The notes under the pieces were generated by a model that had not been told where the DNA came from, ran no database searches, and saw nothing but the letters and a program-made list of their open reading frames with translations. Positions 1-11,543 of a stretch of 64,000 nt of DNA are shown here, piece by piece (positions within the stretch are counted from its first letter, which is position 1; every line of letters begins with the position of its first letter). Source of the DNA: Aedes albopictus (Eukaryota; Arthropoda; Insecta; Diptera; Culicidae); the NCBI RefSeq assembly GCF_035046485.1, contig NC_085138.1:367043238-367107237 (forward strand), in the 5' to 3' direction. Both the position numbers and the translations under genes were made by a program.

Positions 1-1198
1 TGGCGGGCGCGGTGATTCCTCCCTGGAGCCCTTTGCCATCATGTACTTTGTCTTCGACACATTAATGACTAATCCGATTCGCCTGGCTTCACTCTTTAGT
101 CAGATATTACGTTTTCACCATCGTCTCAAATTTACGAGCAATAATATCAATATCATCGGCGAAACCAAGCAGCTGAACGGACTTCGTGAAAATCGTCCCA
201 CTCGTGTTTATCCCCGCTCTTCTTATTACACCCTCCAAAGCAATGTTGAACAGCAAGCACGAAAGACCATCACCTTGCCGTAACCCTCTGCGAGATTCGA
301 AGGGACTCGAGAGTGTCCCTGATACTTGAACTACGCACATCACTCGATCCATCGTCGCCTTGATCAATCGTATCAGTTTATCCGGGAATCCGTATTCGTG
401 CATAATCTGCCATCTCGATCGATTGTATCATACGCCGATTTGAAATCGATGAACAAGTGATGTGTGGGCACGTTGTATTCGCGGCATTTCTGCAACACCT
501 GGCGGATGGCGAACATCTGGTCCGTTGTAGCGCGTTCACCCATGAATCCAGCCTGATATTGCCCCACGAACTCTCTTGCAATCGGTGATAGACGGCGGCA
601 TAAAATTTGGGAGAGTATCTTGTAGGCAGCGCTCAGTAGTGTGATCGCGCGGTAGTTTCCGCAATCCAACTTGTCGCCCTTTTTGTAGATGGGACACACG
701 ATACCTTCCATCCATTCCTCCGGTAATACTTCCTCCTCCCAAATCTTGGTAATGACCCAGTGTAGTGCTCTCACCAGTGCTTCTCCACCGTATTTTAGAA
801 GCTCGCTTGGTAGTTGATCTGCTCCAGCGGCTTTGTTGTTTTTCAACCGGCCAACCTCCTCCTCAATCTCTTGAAGGTCAGGGGCCGGAAGTCTTTCGTC
901 CTGTGCACATACTCCTAGATCTGTTACCACGCCACCTTCGGTACTTGCAACGTCGCCATTGAGGTGTTCATCGTAATGCTGCCGCCACCTCTCGACCACC
1001 TCACGCTCGCTCGTGAGAATATTCCCGTGATTATCTCGGCACATGTCGGCTTGTGGCACAAAGCCTCTGCGCGAGCGGTTCAGCTTCTCGTAGAACTTTC
1101 GTGTGTCCTTAGCGCGGTACAGCTCTTCCATCGCTTCGCGATCTCGTTCTTCCTGCTGGCGCTTCTTCATCCGGAAGACTGAGTTCTGCCTGTTCCGC
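1..1198 (-). mobile_element. RTE-clade LINE copy A, reverse transcriptase part (broken)
   Basis: The minus strand encodes an RTE-type reverse transcriptase. Visible pieces are the fingers region with IYKKGDKLDCGNYRAITLL, motif A with FIDFKSAYD, motif B with RRGLRQGDGLSCLLFN and the catalytic motif C FADDIDI. It is nearly identical to the copy at 61.2-62.4 kb. Compared with that copy it lacks 8 bases near 406, which shifts the frame just after motif A and splits the protein into two overlapping frames (373-1170 and 107-403). The copy continues off the left edge. On its 5' side it stops at about 1198, where a different RTE subfamily begins. A dead fragment; RTE assignment rests on the motif wording. 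Confidence 0.9.
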
Positions 1199-2138
1199 GG
1201 AGTGATCCATAAACTGTGGTCATTTTTGCCGATTCATAAATTGTGGGGTCACTGTACTTTGTTTTTGAGGCATTCACCACCAGTCCGACCTTTGCTGCTT
1301 CGCGTTTCAGGCGGGCGTACAGCTCTGCCGCCGCTCCAAATGTTCTGGCAATAATGTCCATGTCGTCCGAAAAGCACACAAATTGTCCGGATTTTGTGAA
1401 AATCGTTCCCCGGCTGCTGAGCCCGGCTCGTCGTATCACATTTTCCAGAGAGATGTTGAAGAGTAGGCATGAGAGTCCATCACCTTGTCTCAGTCCCCGG
1501 CGAGAATCGAATGAACTAGATAGTTCACCCGAAACCCTTACGCAGTTTTGCACATCGTCCATCGTTGCTCTTATAACTGTGGTAAACTTCCCGTGAATGC
1601 TGTTCTCGTCCATGATTTTCCATAGCTCTGTGCGGTCGATACTGTCGTATGCTGGCATGAAGTCGATGAACAGGTGGTCCGATGGGACCTGGTATTCACG
1701 GCATTTCTGGAGGAATTGCCGTACGGTGAAGATCTGTTCCCTTGTCGACCGGCCGTCGATGAAACCGGCTTGGTAACTTCTCAAGAATCCATTTACTTTA
1801 GGTGAAAGACGACGGAAGATGATCTGGGATAGCACTTTGTAGGCGGCATTCAAAATGGTGATCGTTCTGAAGTTCTCACTTTCCAAATGGTCGCTTTTAT
1901 TGTGATTGGGGCAGATTACCCCTTCCTTCTACTCCTCCGGTAGCTGTTCAGTTTCCCAGATCCTGACTATCAGCTGGTGCAAACAGGTGGCTAATTTTTC
2001 TGGTCCCATCTTGATGAGTTCAGCTGCAATACCATCCTTACCAGCTGCTTTATTGGTTTTGAGCTGGTGAATGGCATCCTTAATAGACATGGGTAACTCA
2101 CTCGCGAATCGATTCGCGAAACCGAGTGTGTGAACCAT
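1199..2138 (-). mobile_element. RTE-clade LINE copy B, reverse transcriptase part
   Basis: Minus-strand RT of a second RTE subfamily, clearly diverged from copy A. It keeps LKTNKAAGKDGIAAELIK in the fingers, YQAGFIDGRSTREQIF, motif A (FIDFMPAYDSIDR), motif B (RRGLRQGDGLSCLLFN) and a damaged motif C (VCFSDDMDI in place of FADDIDI). An in-frame stop near 1929 separates the first part (1929-2138) from the rest, and the reading frame decays after LVVNASKTKY near 1260. Its endonuclease half lies further along the minus strand at 2.7-3.5 kb. The two halves are separated by unrelated DNA at 2140-2560, so they probably form one interrupted element. Confidence 0.85.
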
Positions 2139-2139
2139 G

Positions 2140-2560
2140 CATGACTCTTTTCAAAAGAGTTATGGATCGCTGACGTTCATTACGGTTACGAAAAGAGTTA
2201 GCTTGACTACGCACATAATGGTGATTTTACGGATAACATCGCAATATTTTTTCATACCTATATTGTGTGGCAGGCTCGCACCAGACTTAACGAAAATCTG
2301 CGAGTCCTGCATTTTATTACGTCATGTTTAGACGTTTCTGCATATCGTCAACGTCTGTACCATGCAAGTGAATTTTCTCGAAAACTGGGTAGATTTGCAC
2401 TAAAGGGAGCTAGCTCACATCGAAGATCGACATTTTTCTTCAAATCCCGAAAATGAGTTACTGAATCGATTCGAAGAGTCAACTCTTTTATAAAAGCGAA
2501 TAGGGAGCGATTCACTCTCAAAAAATTAATCCATTTTCTCATCTCTAATCCTTAACTTCC
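2140..2560. other. Unassigned AT-rich segment between the RTE copy B halves
   Basis: This segment separates RT (2138) from the upstream linker (about 2560) of the same minus-strand RTE. It carries ACTCTTTT/AAAAGAGT words near both ends (2143-2162 and 2478-2500), which suggests a small inserted inverted-repeat element. I could not fix exact termini or a TSD. No coding sequence is apparent. Confidence 0.4.
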
Positions 2561-3537
2561 CTCAGCGTGGGAGTTGGTTCATTTCCGTCCTCCGCTGCAC
2601 TGGTGTCGTCGTTTCCTCCGTTGCCGTGGTCTCCCGTGCCAACATTCTCCACACCATTCAAGTGAAATTTCGATCACCTCACGTTTGTCCGACAGGAGGC
2701 TCCCGTCCTTATCCCTTCAGATTTCGGCTTGCGGCACGAAGCCTTTACGGAATGCGTGGAGCTTCTGGTGAAACTCGAGATTCTGTACGTATGCGGTGGT
2801 GACATCCAGTTGATTCAGTCGCTTCAGATCGTACCGGGGCGGCCGCCGGTACTGTACATTGTTAATAACGGAGAGTTTTGGGCGCAGTTCAACCATCACC
2901 GGGTAGTGATTAGAGTCGATATTTGCGCAACGATAGGTCCTGACGTCGATAATGTCGGAGAAGTGCCGTCCATCAATCAGAACGTGGTCGATTTGCGATT
3001 CCTTTTGTTGTGATGATCTCTCGGTGTAACGATACGGGAGGCTGTGCTGGAAAAAGGTGCTACGAATGCCCATGTTTTTGGAGGCGGCGAAATAGATGAG
3101 GCGTAGGCCATTTTCGTTCGCTGAACTTACCAATCGTCTGTCTGAATTCCTCCTCCTGGCCTACCTGAGCGTTCAAATCTCCTTTGATGATCTTGACGTC
3201 GTGGCTTGGGCAGCGATCGTACTCGCGTTCGAGCTGCGCGTAAAATGCGTCCTTGTCATCATCAGTACTTCCGGAGTGTGGGCTGTGCACGTTTATTATG
3301 CTGAAGTTGAAGAATCGGCCCTTGATCCTCAACCTGCACATTCTCATATGATTACCTCTAAACGTTCGCACCATCGATCCTGTCCAATACACCTCCTGCA
3401 GCGCTAAGATGCAGAACCCGCGGTCCTTCAGTAGATCGGCGAGTATGCGGGTGCTCCCAATGAAGTTGAGAGATCGGCAATTCCACGTACCGAGTTTCCA
3501 ATCGCAAGTCCTTTTTGTTCGCTGGGGTCGTTGCCAT
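2561..3537 (-). mobile_element. RTE copy B apurinic-type endonuclease domain and linker (pseudogene)
   Basis: The minus-strand ORF would start at the ATG at 3537 (MATTPANKKDLRL). It shifts frame within about 15 codons into GTWNCRSL and LQEVYWTG, which carry the first Asn and the catalytic Glu of the endonuclease/exonuclease/phosphatase fold. It continues through NVHSPHSGS and GDLNAQVG. A second frameshift near 3100 leads to QIDHVLIDGRHF and IDSNHYPVM. The usual final motif is S-D-H; here it is S-N-H, so a catalytic residue is lost. The domain is followed by the linker RKGFVPQAE that precedes RT in this clade. Acts in target-primed reverse transcription when intact; this copy is inactive. Confidence 0.85.
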
Positions 3538-3905
3538 TGGTCTCGGTTTGTATTATTCTGTTGCTGATTTTCCGTTACAATGGCTTTTTACGGCTGGCTC
3601 TTAGGGCCTGACACCAGCCCCCTACTTTCCGGAGAACCATAGTGCACAATTGAACTTAGAGTCCTTCCCTGGTACTCGGACGTAGATCAGCCGCCCCTAA
3701 CATGGGGATCAGATGCTGTTGTGAGCCGCTCCTCCTGGAGAACAGACGCTCAGGTTTGCAGAAGCAAACTCCTCCCCCTTCCCTGTTAGCCTACGACCAA
3801 AGTTCCCACCGGGGTTGGTTACCCGATCTTCCCTAAGGTTGCTCATAGTTTCCAGCCGGTACCGCGAGGAGGTAGGGATAGGAGTTGCTGAGAGGCTGGT
3901 GGATC
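3538..3905 (-). mobile_element. Probable 5' untranslated region of RTE copy B
   Basis: Noncoding DNA directly upstream (minus strand) of the RTE start codon, moderately GC-rich with several G/C runs. I infer it belongs to the LINE from its position and from a resemblance to RTE leaders in Aedes that I recall but cannot check here. It ends near 3905, where AT-rich DNA begins. Confidence 0.5.
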
Positions 3906-5765
3906 ACAATGGGATCTGTATTAATAATAAATAATATGAATAAATGAAATGATACTGTTAGACAGTGAAAATTGCATGATCTGTTTCAGAATTACACTAC
4001 TAATACTTTTGTATGTATATTAATTTTTAGAGATAACTTTGAATCGTTTTGGTGCAATTCCCCTACTAAACACGACAAAACATTTCAAAACACCGTCTAG
4101 GCGAAACGAAATTCGAATTGTCATCGTAGACACGGTTCCCTTGCAGCATTATTGTACACAAGGAGTATACTCCTGCGAGGACACGGTTCACGAAACCGCG
4201 ACGTCTTTCATAGATTTGATGGCACACGGTAAAGTATTTTCGCGCCGTTGTCGTTGTCGCCGGAGATCAAACCCAATCGAGTGTGTGACGTGGTTTGGAA
4301 TAATAAACCCGTTCTCTATGGCCGTATAACAATTTCCACCCACCACCACCATCACCATCGACGACGTATTCGACGGCGTCGTTATCGAAATTGGCTTAAA
4401 ATACGCCTCAATTGACGCGGCGGCGGCGCGATATTCCTTTCATACGTTGACGCAGAGGGCTGCGCTCGCTCTCTTATTCTTAGCACATCGTTGCGTGAAC
4501 GATGATGGCCTGCGATAAATGTATGATGTGGTGCATTCCATGCGAGGAAATCCTTTCGCCATCGACATGTTTTGATTGTGATGCCAATAAGGATGTATTA
4601 TTTCATACGCAACGAAATAGCTCGTCAATAGGGAATAAATTGGAGAAGGATGTCGTTTATTTGAGAAATCGAAACGGATTAGGCATGCTTGACGGGGAAA
4701 TGTTTGCGATATTATAAGTGATTATTTGAATTGGTGATTTGATGTATTTTCAGAAAGAAGTGGCCTTCCATGATTTTCGTGGAAGTTATGCATGAAAAAA
4801 TACAAAAATGAAAACATTATTGCCCTGTAGTACTGAAATATGAAAACACAGCTTATTAACGAAATAACAAATCAAACTTAAATGAATCAAAATCAACGAT
4901 CCAATAAATTAACAAATCAACAAAGGACTTACAAAAACAAGTGAAACAGAATACGAGTGATTAGAACAGTAAAGAAATAGTAGAACTAAAATAATCAAGA
5001 AAACAAAAGAAACGTATGAAAACAAAAACCTTCAAAACAATTAAGCTATTTCTGTCCCATCAATAACCTTTCCATTTACTACATGAGTGTACCCCAGCAG
5101 ATAACAGAAGAGCATCAATTATATCCCACCCTGCAGTCAAACCGTCTACCACCAATCATAAAACAATGCTAAGCTGCTCAAATTTGTCCTCATAATTGTG
5201 CTCCATTCTCACCTCTGCTGCACAAAACCACAACCATAAAAGCCGAGCAGGACCTATCCAAACACACGCCTGAATGCTGTTTGTCACTCGAAAGCACGGT
5301 AAACATCTCTCGGCACAGTCAACCAACGCAATGCTCACAGCAGTCTCATTCACACAAACTGGAAAAGTTTTAGGCATAAAGAAGATTTTGTCATACAGCA
5401 AGCAGCACCACACCGCTCCGTATCCCCGAGAACCACGGGTTCCCATCCTATGCGTTTCTAACAAGCGAGTAGGATTGGATGTTTGTATGTAGACTAAAGC
5501 ATTGGTAGGTTAGGCACCGAGGCACAATAGCAAAGATAGAACATAGTCGAGCGAACAGACATGAACAGGCACAGACAGATGCCATAAAAAAGCATAATAG
5601 AGGCATAATGCCCATTATTCGGCAACAAATGACTCCTCTGTGTTATTCTGATAACGCCCAAAACATTGTTGGAACTCGGTTTAAAAAGTAACCGTATTTC
5701 CAGAATAGAAGTAAGATAGGAACCACGGACAGTGCCTAGAACGTAGATACGATAGCCAAAATGTT
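3906..5765. other. Unassigned region without a recognisable gene
   Basis: AT-rich except for a GC-rich patch at about 4320-4480 with CAC/CCA and CGG runs. Open frames of up to about 100 codons exist on both strands (4039-4329 plus, 5156-5464 minus), but none shows a domain, a membrane pattern or convincing splice sites. A/C-rich low-complexity sequence fills 4800-5040. Could hold regulatory DNA; nothing here proves it. Confidence 0.3.
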
Positions 5766-5767
5766 TA

Positions 5768-6036
5768 CCGTCTACCCCCGTTGGTTTGAATGACACCTCA
5801 TGCAAACCAACGGGGTTCATTTTTAGTTTGAACTTCTAGCAACCCTGTGGGCGACGGAAAAACACACTGCTGGCAGCCGTATTTGATGTTTTGTTTTGAT
5901 TCTGCGTTCCGTTTCACACCGTTCCATTAGCAGAATGACGTTTGAACCATTTTTAAATTGAACGATGTGCAGATTAGAGGGGGTCAAATTAAAAAGTGTT
6001 CAGATTAGATGCGGTCAAACCAACGAGGGTAGACGG
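5768..6036. mobile_element. TA-flanked MITE with TIR CCGTCTACCC
   Basis: Left terminus CCGTCTACCCCCGTTGG and right terminus (reverse complement) CCGTCTACCCTCGTTGG match at 16 of 17 positions. Both sides are flanked by TA (5766-5767 and 6037-6038), the signature of Tc1/mariner-type insertion. No coding capacity; 269 bp. Confidence 0.75.
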
Positions 6037-6330
6037 TATTTCTTTGAATAATAATAAATTAACGTCATAAGACTTTCACGCCAGAATACTCGATTATCGA
6101 CTGATTTCCTCCGGTTTAATGATCAAGAAAATCGATGATTCATATTCGGTTACTTTTGCAGTTAAAGGCGCTAGTCAAAACCATTCTCTAGCAGATTTTC
6201 ATAAGATTATCTAAACTCGGATCGTATTTTGGAAATAATACTATGGAATATCAATATAAAAACAATCACTAAAGTTTTGCCCTTATGATACTGAAATTGA
6301 AAACAGTACGTTTTAATAATTTGAATTTCA

Positions 6331-8915
6331 GAAGATCTCGGCAGGAGTACCTTTAGGAAAAACTCCAGGAGTTCCTTCAGAAATTCTTTCAGGAGGGTAA
6401 AGGTATGCCTCCTAGAGATACATAAGAGATTCATCCAGAAGATCCGCCAGGGGTCCTTCAGAGATTAGTCTGAGAGTTTCTTGAGGGATTCCTTCTGAAG
6501 TTCCTTCAGAAATTCCCACACGAGTTTCTTTAGGAACTAGTCCAGGACAATTTCAACATAGAATTTCTCCTGACGTTCTGCAGGGATCGATTATGAAGAT
6601 CCTTCAGGGATCACTCCGGAAGTTTCATCAAGGGTTCCTACAGGAATTTCTTCTAGCATCCCACCTGAAATTTCTTCAAAAATCCCCCCTGAAATTCCTT
6701 CAGAGATTCCTCATTAAAAATTTTCAAAGATTCTTTGAAGAGTTCTTTCAAGGATTTCTCCAGAAGTTCCTTCGGTGATATCTCCAGGAGTTCGTTCAGA
6801 GATCTCCCTAATAGCTCCAGGAGGATTCAAGGATGCCTCCAAGTGTTCATTAGAAATGCCTACAGAAGTTCCCTTTGTTATTTCAACAGGATTCTTTAAG
6901 GGGGATTCATAAATGCCTCCTGGAGATTCATCAAGAATTCCAAAAGAAGTTATTTCAGGAATTCCTGCAGGAGATATTTAGAAATTGGTCCAGGAGTTCC
7001 TGCAGGGATTTCTTGTATAGATGCTTTAGAAATTCCTGCAGGAGTTCTTACAAAAATTGGCCCAGGAGTTTCAGAGATACTTGCAGATGTTTCTTCAGAG
7101 ATTCCTCCTGAACATCTTCAGGGGTTTCTACGGAACTTCTTTCAGAAATCTCTCCAGAAGTTCCTTCAGAGAATATCGTAGGAGGATCCAAGAATACCTC
7201 CAGGAGAATTCAGGGATTCCCCCTGAAGGGATTCCTATATAAGAGTTCCTTCTAAGATTTTTTCAGGATATCCTAAGGGAACTTCTCGAGAAGTTCCTTT
7301 AGGGATTCTTCCAGGAATTTTTCCAGGTATCGCTCTTGGGGCTCTTTCAGATTGTAGATTGAGATTGATATTTTTCCAGGGGGACTCACGGATGCCTCCA
7401 GGAGTTACATCCTTCAATAATTTCCTTTAAGGATTATAATCAGGATTATAATCAGGATTTTCTTGACTGATCTTTCATGGAGTTTCCACAAGAATTCCTC
7501 CAGGATTTCCAGAAATTTCTCCAGAAATTATTTAAGGGATATCGTCTATCGAAATTCCTTCGGGAATTCCCCTGCAGGGACTTATCCTGCAATTTCTTCA
7601 AGGATTCCTCTTCGAATTCTTTTGGAGCTTCCTCCTGCTTCAGGGATTTTCTCATGGAACTCCTCCGGGGATTCCTTATGGACATCATATAGGGATTCCT
7701 CCTGGACATCCTTCCTGGATTCTACCTGAAATTCTTTCATGGATTTCTGTAGTGGATTTAACCTGAAATACCTTCGGGATTTCATCCTGGAAATTCTTTG
7801 AGGATTGCTCCTGTTATTTTTTTGAAATTCCTCCCGAATTTCCTCCAGGGATTTCTCATGGAATTCCTGCAGGAATCCTCTTGGAATTCCTTCGGTGGTT
7901 CCTCCTAGAGTTCCTTTGGGAATTTCTCCTGGAATTCCTTCGGAGATTTCTTCTGGACTTCCTATGGGGAGTCTCGTTTTAGAATTCCTTCAGGGTTTAC
8001 TATTGAAAATCCTTCGAGTATTTCGCTTGCAAATCCTCCCAGAATTCCTTCAGGAGTTTCCTCTGGGATTCCTGCAGGGATTCTTCCTTACTCATACAAA
8101 TCCTCCGAGGATTCCTTCTAGAATTTCTTCAGGGTTTCCTTCTGGAATTCTTTCAGTGATTCCTCCTAGAACGCCTTCGGGAATTTCATCCGGATTTTTT
8201 TCGGGGATTCCTCTTGGAATTCCTTCGGCGATTCCTTCTAGAATTCCCCCTTCTAATATTTCTCCTGGAGCTCCTTTAGAGATTCTTTATGGATATTTTT
8301 CGTTTTTTTCTTCTATAAATCCTTTAGGAATTCCTCATGGAATTCCTTCGGAGATTCTTCCTACAATTCTTTCTTGAATTCATTTTGGAATTCTCCGCTA
8401 GAGTTCTTTCGACGATTCCCCCAGGAATTCCATCGAGGATTCCTCGTGGAATTCTTTCGGTATTCCTTCATGAACTCTCTCAGGGATTTCTCCTGGAATT
8501 CCTTCAGAGATTCCTCCTGGATATTTTTCGTTGATTCCTCCTAGAAATCTTTCGAGGATTTTTTTTTTCGAATTCACTTGGAAATTCCCACTGCAATTAT
8601 TTTGAGAATTCATACTGGAAATTATTTGGAGATTCATGCTTGAAATTCTTTGGGATCCCTCCTGGTTATTTTTCGTTGATTCATCCCAGAAATGCATAGG
8701 GGATTCCTTCCCGAATTGCTTTAGAAATTCCCGCTGGCATTCATCCGAAGATTCCTCCTAGAATTTCTTTGGGGTTTCCTGCTGTAATTTCATTTTGATT
8801 CCTGATTTGGGAAATCCTTTTGGAATTCCTTCCGAGATTCTTCCTGGATTTCCTTCCGAAATTTCTCGAAAATTCCAATCAAGGATTTCTTCAGAAGTTT
8901 CTGCAGTTATTTATC
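6331..8915 (-). repeat. Degenerate 12-bp minisatellite, reverse orientation
   Basis: About 2.6 kb of imperfect 12-bp units, consensus GGAATTCCTCCT on the plus strand, often alternating with TTCGGAG/TTCAGGG variants. The palindromic GGAATTCC core recurs roughly every 12 or 24 bases. This is the reverse complement of the arrays at 38.6-40.9 and 46.0-49.6 kb. Because 12 is a multiple of three, spurious frames of up to 160 codons appear on both strands (for example 7895-8377) with four-residue periodicity such as GIPS. I do not annotate these as genes. Confidence 0.9.
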
Positions 8916-8929
8916 TAAAACTTAATCAT

Positions 8930-9207
8930 TTTATGGCTTCTTCTTCTTCTTTATGGCTCGACGTCCTCACTGGGACTTGGCCTGCCTCACTTCAACTTAG
9001 TGTTCTTTGAGCACTTCCACAGTTATTAATTGAAGGGCTTTCTTTGCCTGCCATTGCATGAATTTGTATATTGTGAGTGAGGCAAGTACAATGATACACT
9101 ATGCCCAGGGAGTCGAGAAAATTTTCCCGACCAGAACGGGAATCGAACCCGCCGTCTCCGGATTGGCGATCCTTAGCCTTAACCACTAGGCTAACTGGAG
9201 ACCGCTT
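8930..9207 (-). mobile_element. Feilai-type tRNA-derived SINE
   Basis: Minus-strand element with a tRNA-like head: an A-box-like TAGCCTAGTGG and a B box GGGTTCGATTCCC (reverse complement of 9138-9150). An unrelated body and a (GAA)n triplet tail (TTC run at 8938-8951) follow. It is flanked by a perfect 8-bp direct repeat TTAATCAT (8922-8929 and 9208-9215). A tRNA-related promoter, a conserved body and 3' triplet repeats match what I know of Feilai SINEs of Aedes aegypti. Transcribed by RNA polymerase III when active and mobilised by a LINE. Confidence 0.85.
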
Positions 9208-9215
9208 TTAATCAT

Positions 9216-11312
9216 ACATATATGAAAATTTATTATTCTCAGAAAAAAAAACAACTTTTTTGACTTTTGTCGCGAAATGTTGATTTCTGGCCCATGGTGC
9301 ATAGGTGACTTCAAGATCTGACAATGTGCCCTACCCTACTAACAAAAACTCCTCCCTTATAAACGTGGAGATGCAGCGATTCAACATATAACAACATATA
9401 ACAACGTTTGTCTTACTAACACTTCTTCCCATCTTTGATGACCATAAGGACGTGGGCGGCGCCGTTATTGACCTTGCTATAGTTGAGAGTTCTCGAACTA
9501 TGTACATTGAGAATAGTGAGCTAGTCCCAGGCTCCATTCATTGGTTCTCCGTGCAATTTCGATTGCTTCCCGGTCAATCACGGAGTAGCAACTACGAATT
9601 GTGCGGCCATCTATGCTCATGCTCAATGGTCATGAAAAAGCTCAGACTACAAATTCTAGAGCGTAATGATAACTTCTTTGTTTTGCCAATGTTGACATTA
9701 TGGTCACGCAGATTCACGCCGCCGAAAGCTGCCACCGGTACATAGTGGTTGAAATCCCAAGAAAACACGATCGTGGGCATTTTGAATGTGGAAATATGAA
9801 ATTTATGTAACGTGATATGCTGAAAATTTGTTACCTACATATTTTGGGAGCAACTTTTGATAAATTTTGTTTTTTGATAAGTTTACTCAAAACATCTATT
9901 TTCTACATAAGCCACGATAACTAAATGGTGTCTTCGGCAAAGTTGTAGATAATATCATGCAGAACAATGTCGCGTACACTGAAGAAGTCTGTAAGTCGCA
10001 AACGAAATAGGCCTATCAAGCAAAGTAGTGAAATTAAAAATATGTATATAAAATACAACTTTTTAGAACATAACACCGCTAGCCATCATAGTATCCCATA
10101 GCGGAACTTATTATGACTACAGGTCGCAAGCCCTGGTAAAGTGCGGAACGTTTAGATGGCTGCAATCCCTGACCATCTTGTAATCAAAACCCCAGGGATA
10201 CTCAAGTGACCGTACTGTTGGGTTGGGGGTTGCGTGTGTGGGGTGCATATTTTGACAAGCATTGCTATGGATCGTTAGGGCTGAGCAGGAGCGGGGAATG
10301 GCTCTAAGATTGCTGAATTGCGATTATACCTACTGGTATAGTCGTGGTTCAGCAGTACTGCCCATGTTCGCATAGTCGACGTAACCACCATTGCCAATGT
10401 CAGCATACAAAGGCCAGTGGTGGCGCCGCTTTTCACTTGTGTTCAGCCTTGGTGGTTTGTTTGGGCGGTGCGGGTAGGTCTGTGTGTTGTGTACTTCGTA
10501 CGTGCAGTGCATACGACTTCAGCATTGTGGTTACTTGGGTAGTGTAGGATAATTGGGTTTGGTGCTGAGGGGGTCGTCATTGATTCTGCCGACACCATTG
10601 AGTGCTCATTGTTGGCGGTTGTGTTGGTGACGATTTCTTCGGCTTGATCTCATTTATACCACGCACAGACTTTGGGGAGAGGGATTGCTTTGTAATGCAA
10701 GAGAGATTTAAACTCAGCGTTACGGGTTGGGTGATGTCATGCAGCAACCCAGGTGACCGTGCGGTTCAGGTCGCGTGGATTTATGAATGCGCTGTGTGTT
10801 AGGTGAGCTTGAGTTGGAGTGGAGAGAGACACTTCTCTATCCTAGGTCGGTTTCGGTTGTACGGGCGGGGTCGATGTGGATTACCTAGGGTGCGGCGTGA
10901 AGAAGCTGGTCGGCTCTTTCATTCCTGCGGCGTTCTTGTGGGAGTGATGTCATGTTCCATATTTGTTTACGAATTTTTAGGATTAAAGCTTTTGAAAATG
11001 TGGCAGCTATTGTGGCAGCCATGTTTGTATTCTCTTAAGTTTCCCCTTAACCTCATGCTCAAAAAGTGCGTTTACTCAACCCTTCTCCTGCAAGAATAGT
11101 AAGAATAACATCTTTGCCCTTCAGTGGAAAAATGTCAACACTTAGACTTTGATTGTTACACCTCCTGAATTTTCTTCATTGTTACTATGCTGATCACAAA
11201 TCACAAATTTAACCTATTACAAATTTTGAAACCAATTTAAGCCTCTTAGAACTGCATACCGTAAATGTCAATTTCTTGATTTTGCTTTGGCTAACCAAGC
11301 CATGTGGGAAAT
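9216..11312. other. Unassigned region without a recognisable gene
   Basis: Mixed composition; 10,140-10,960 is G-rich on the plus strand with GTGACCGT-containing words repeated near 10,207 and 10,750. Short frames (9452-9745, 10803-11099) lack any pattern I recognise. Possibly remnants of retroelement untranslated regions. No tRNA or rRNA seen. Confidence 0.3.
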
Positions 11313-11543
11313 TACACTGTTGAAATTGTTTTGACATCTATGTGCACAACAGAACATGTGCTCGATGAACAAATTGAGATTTGAAATTATGAAAAGAAAT
11401 CCACGTACTTTGGTGAGACTCGAACTCACGACTCCCAATTTGCTAGGCGGGCGCTTCTATTCCTTCAAGCTACGAAGTTACTCGACTATCTCCGACGCCA
11501 GCAGGCCTAGAACTGGACTCGATTCCACAGTCGCACATGGTTA

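Noticed and set aside
6593..8534. Many open frames with FLQE/GIPS-type periodicity
   Set aside because: They are translations of the 12-bp minisatellite and appear on both strands and in all frames.
9118..9203. tRNA gene
   Set aside because: The tRNA-like head continues into a SINE body with triplet tail and target duplication; it is a retroposon, not a tRNA gene.
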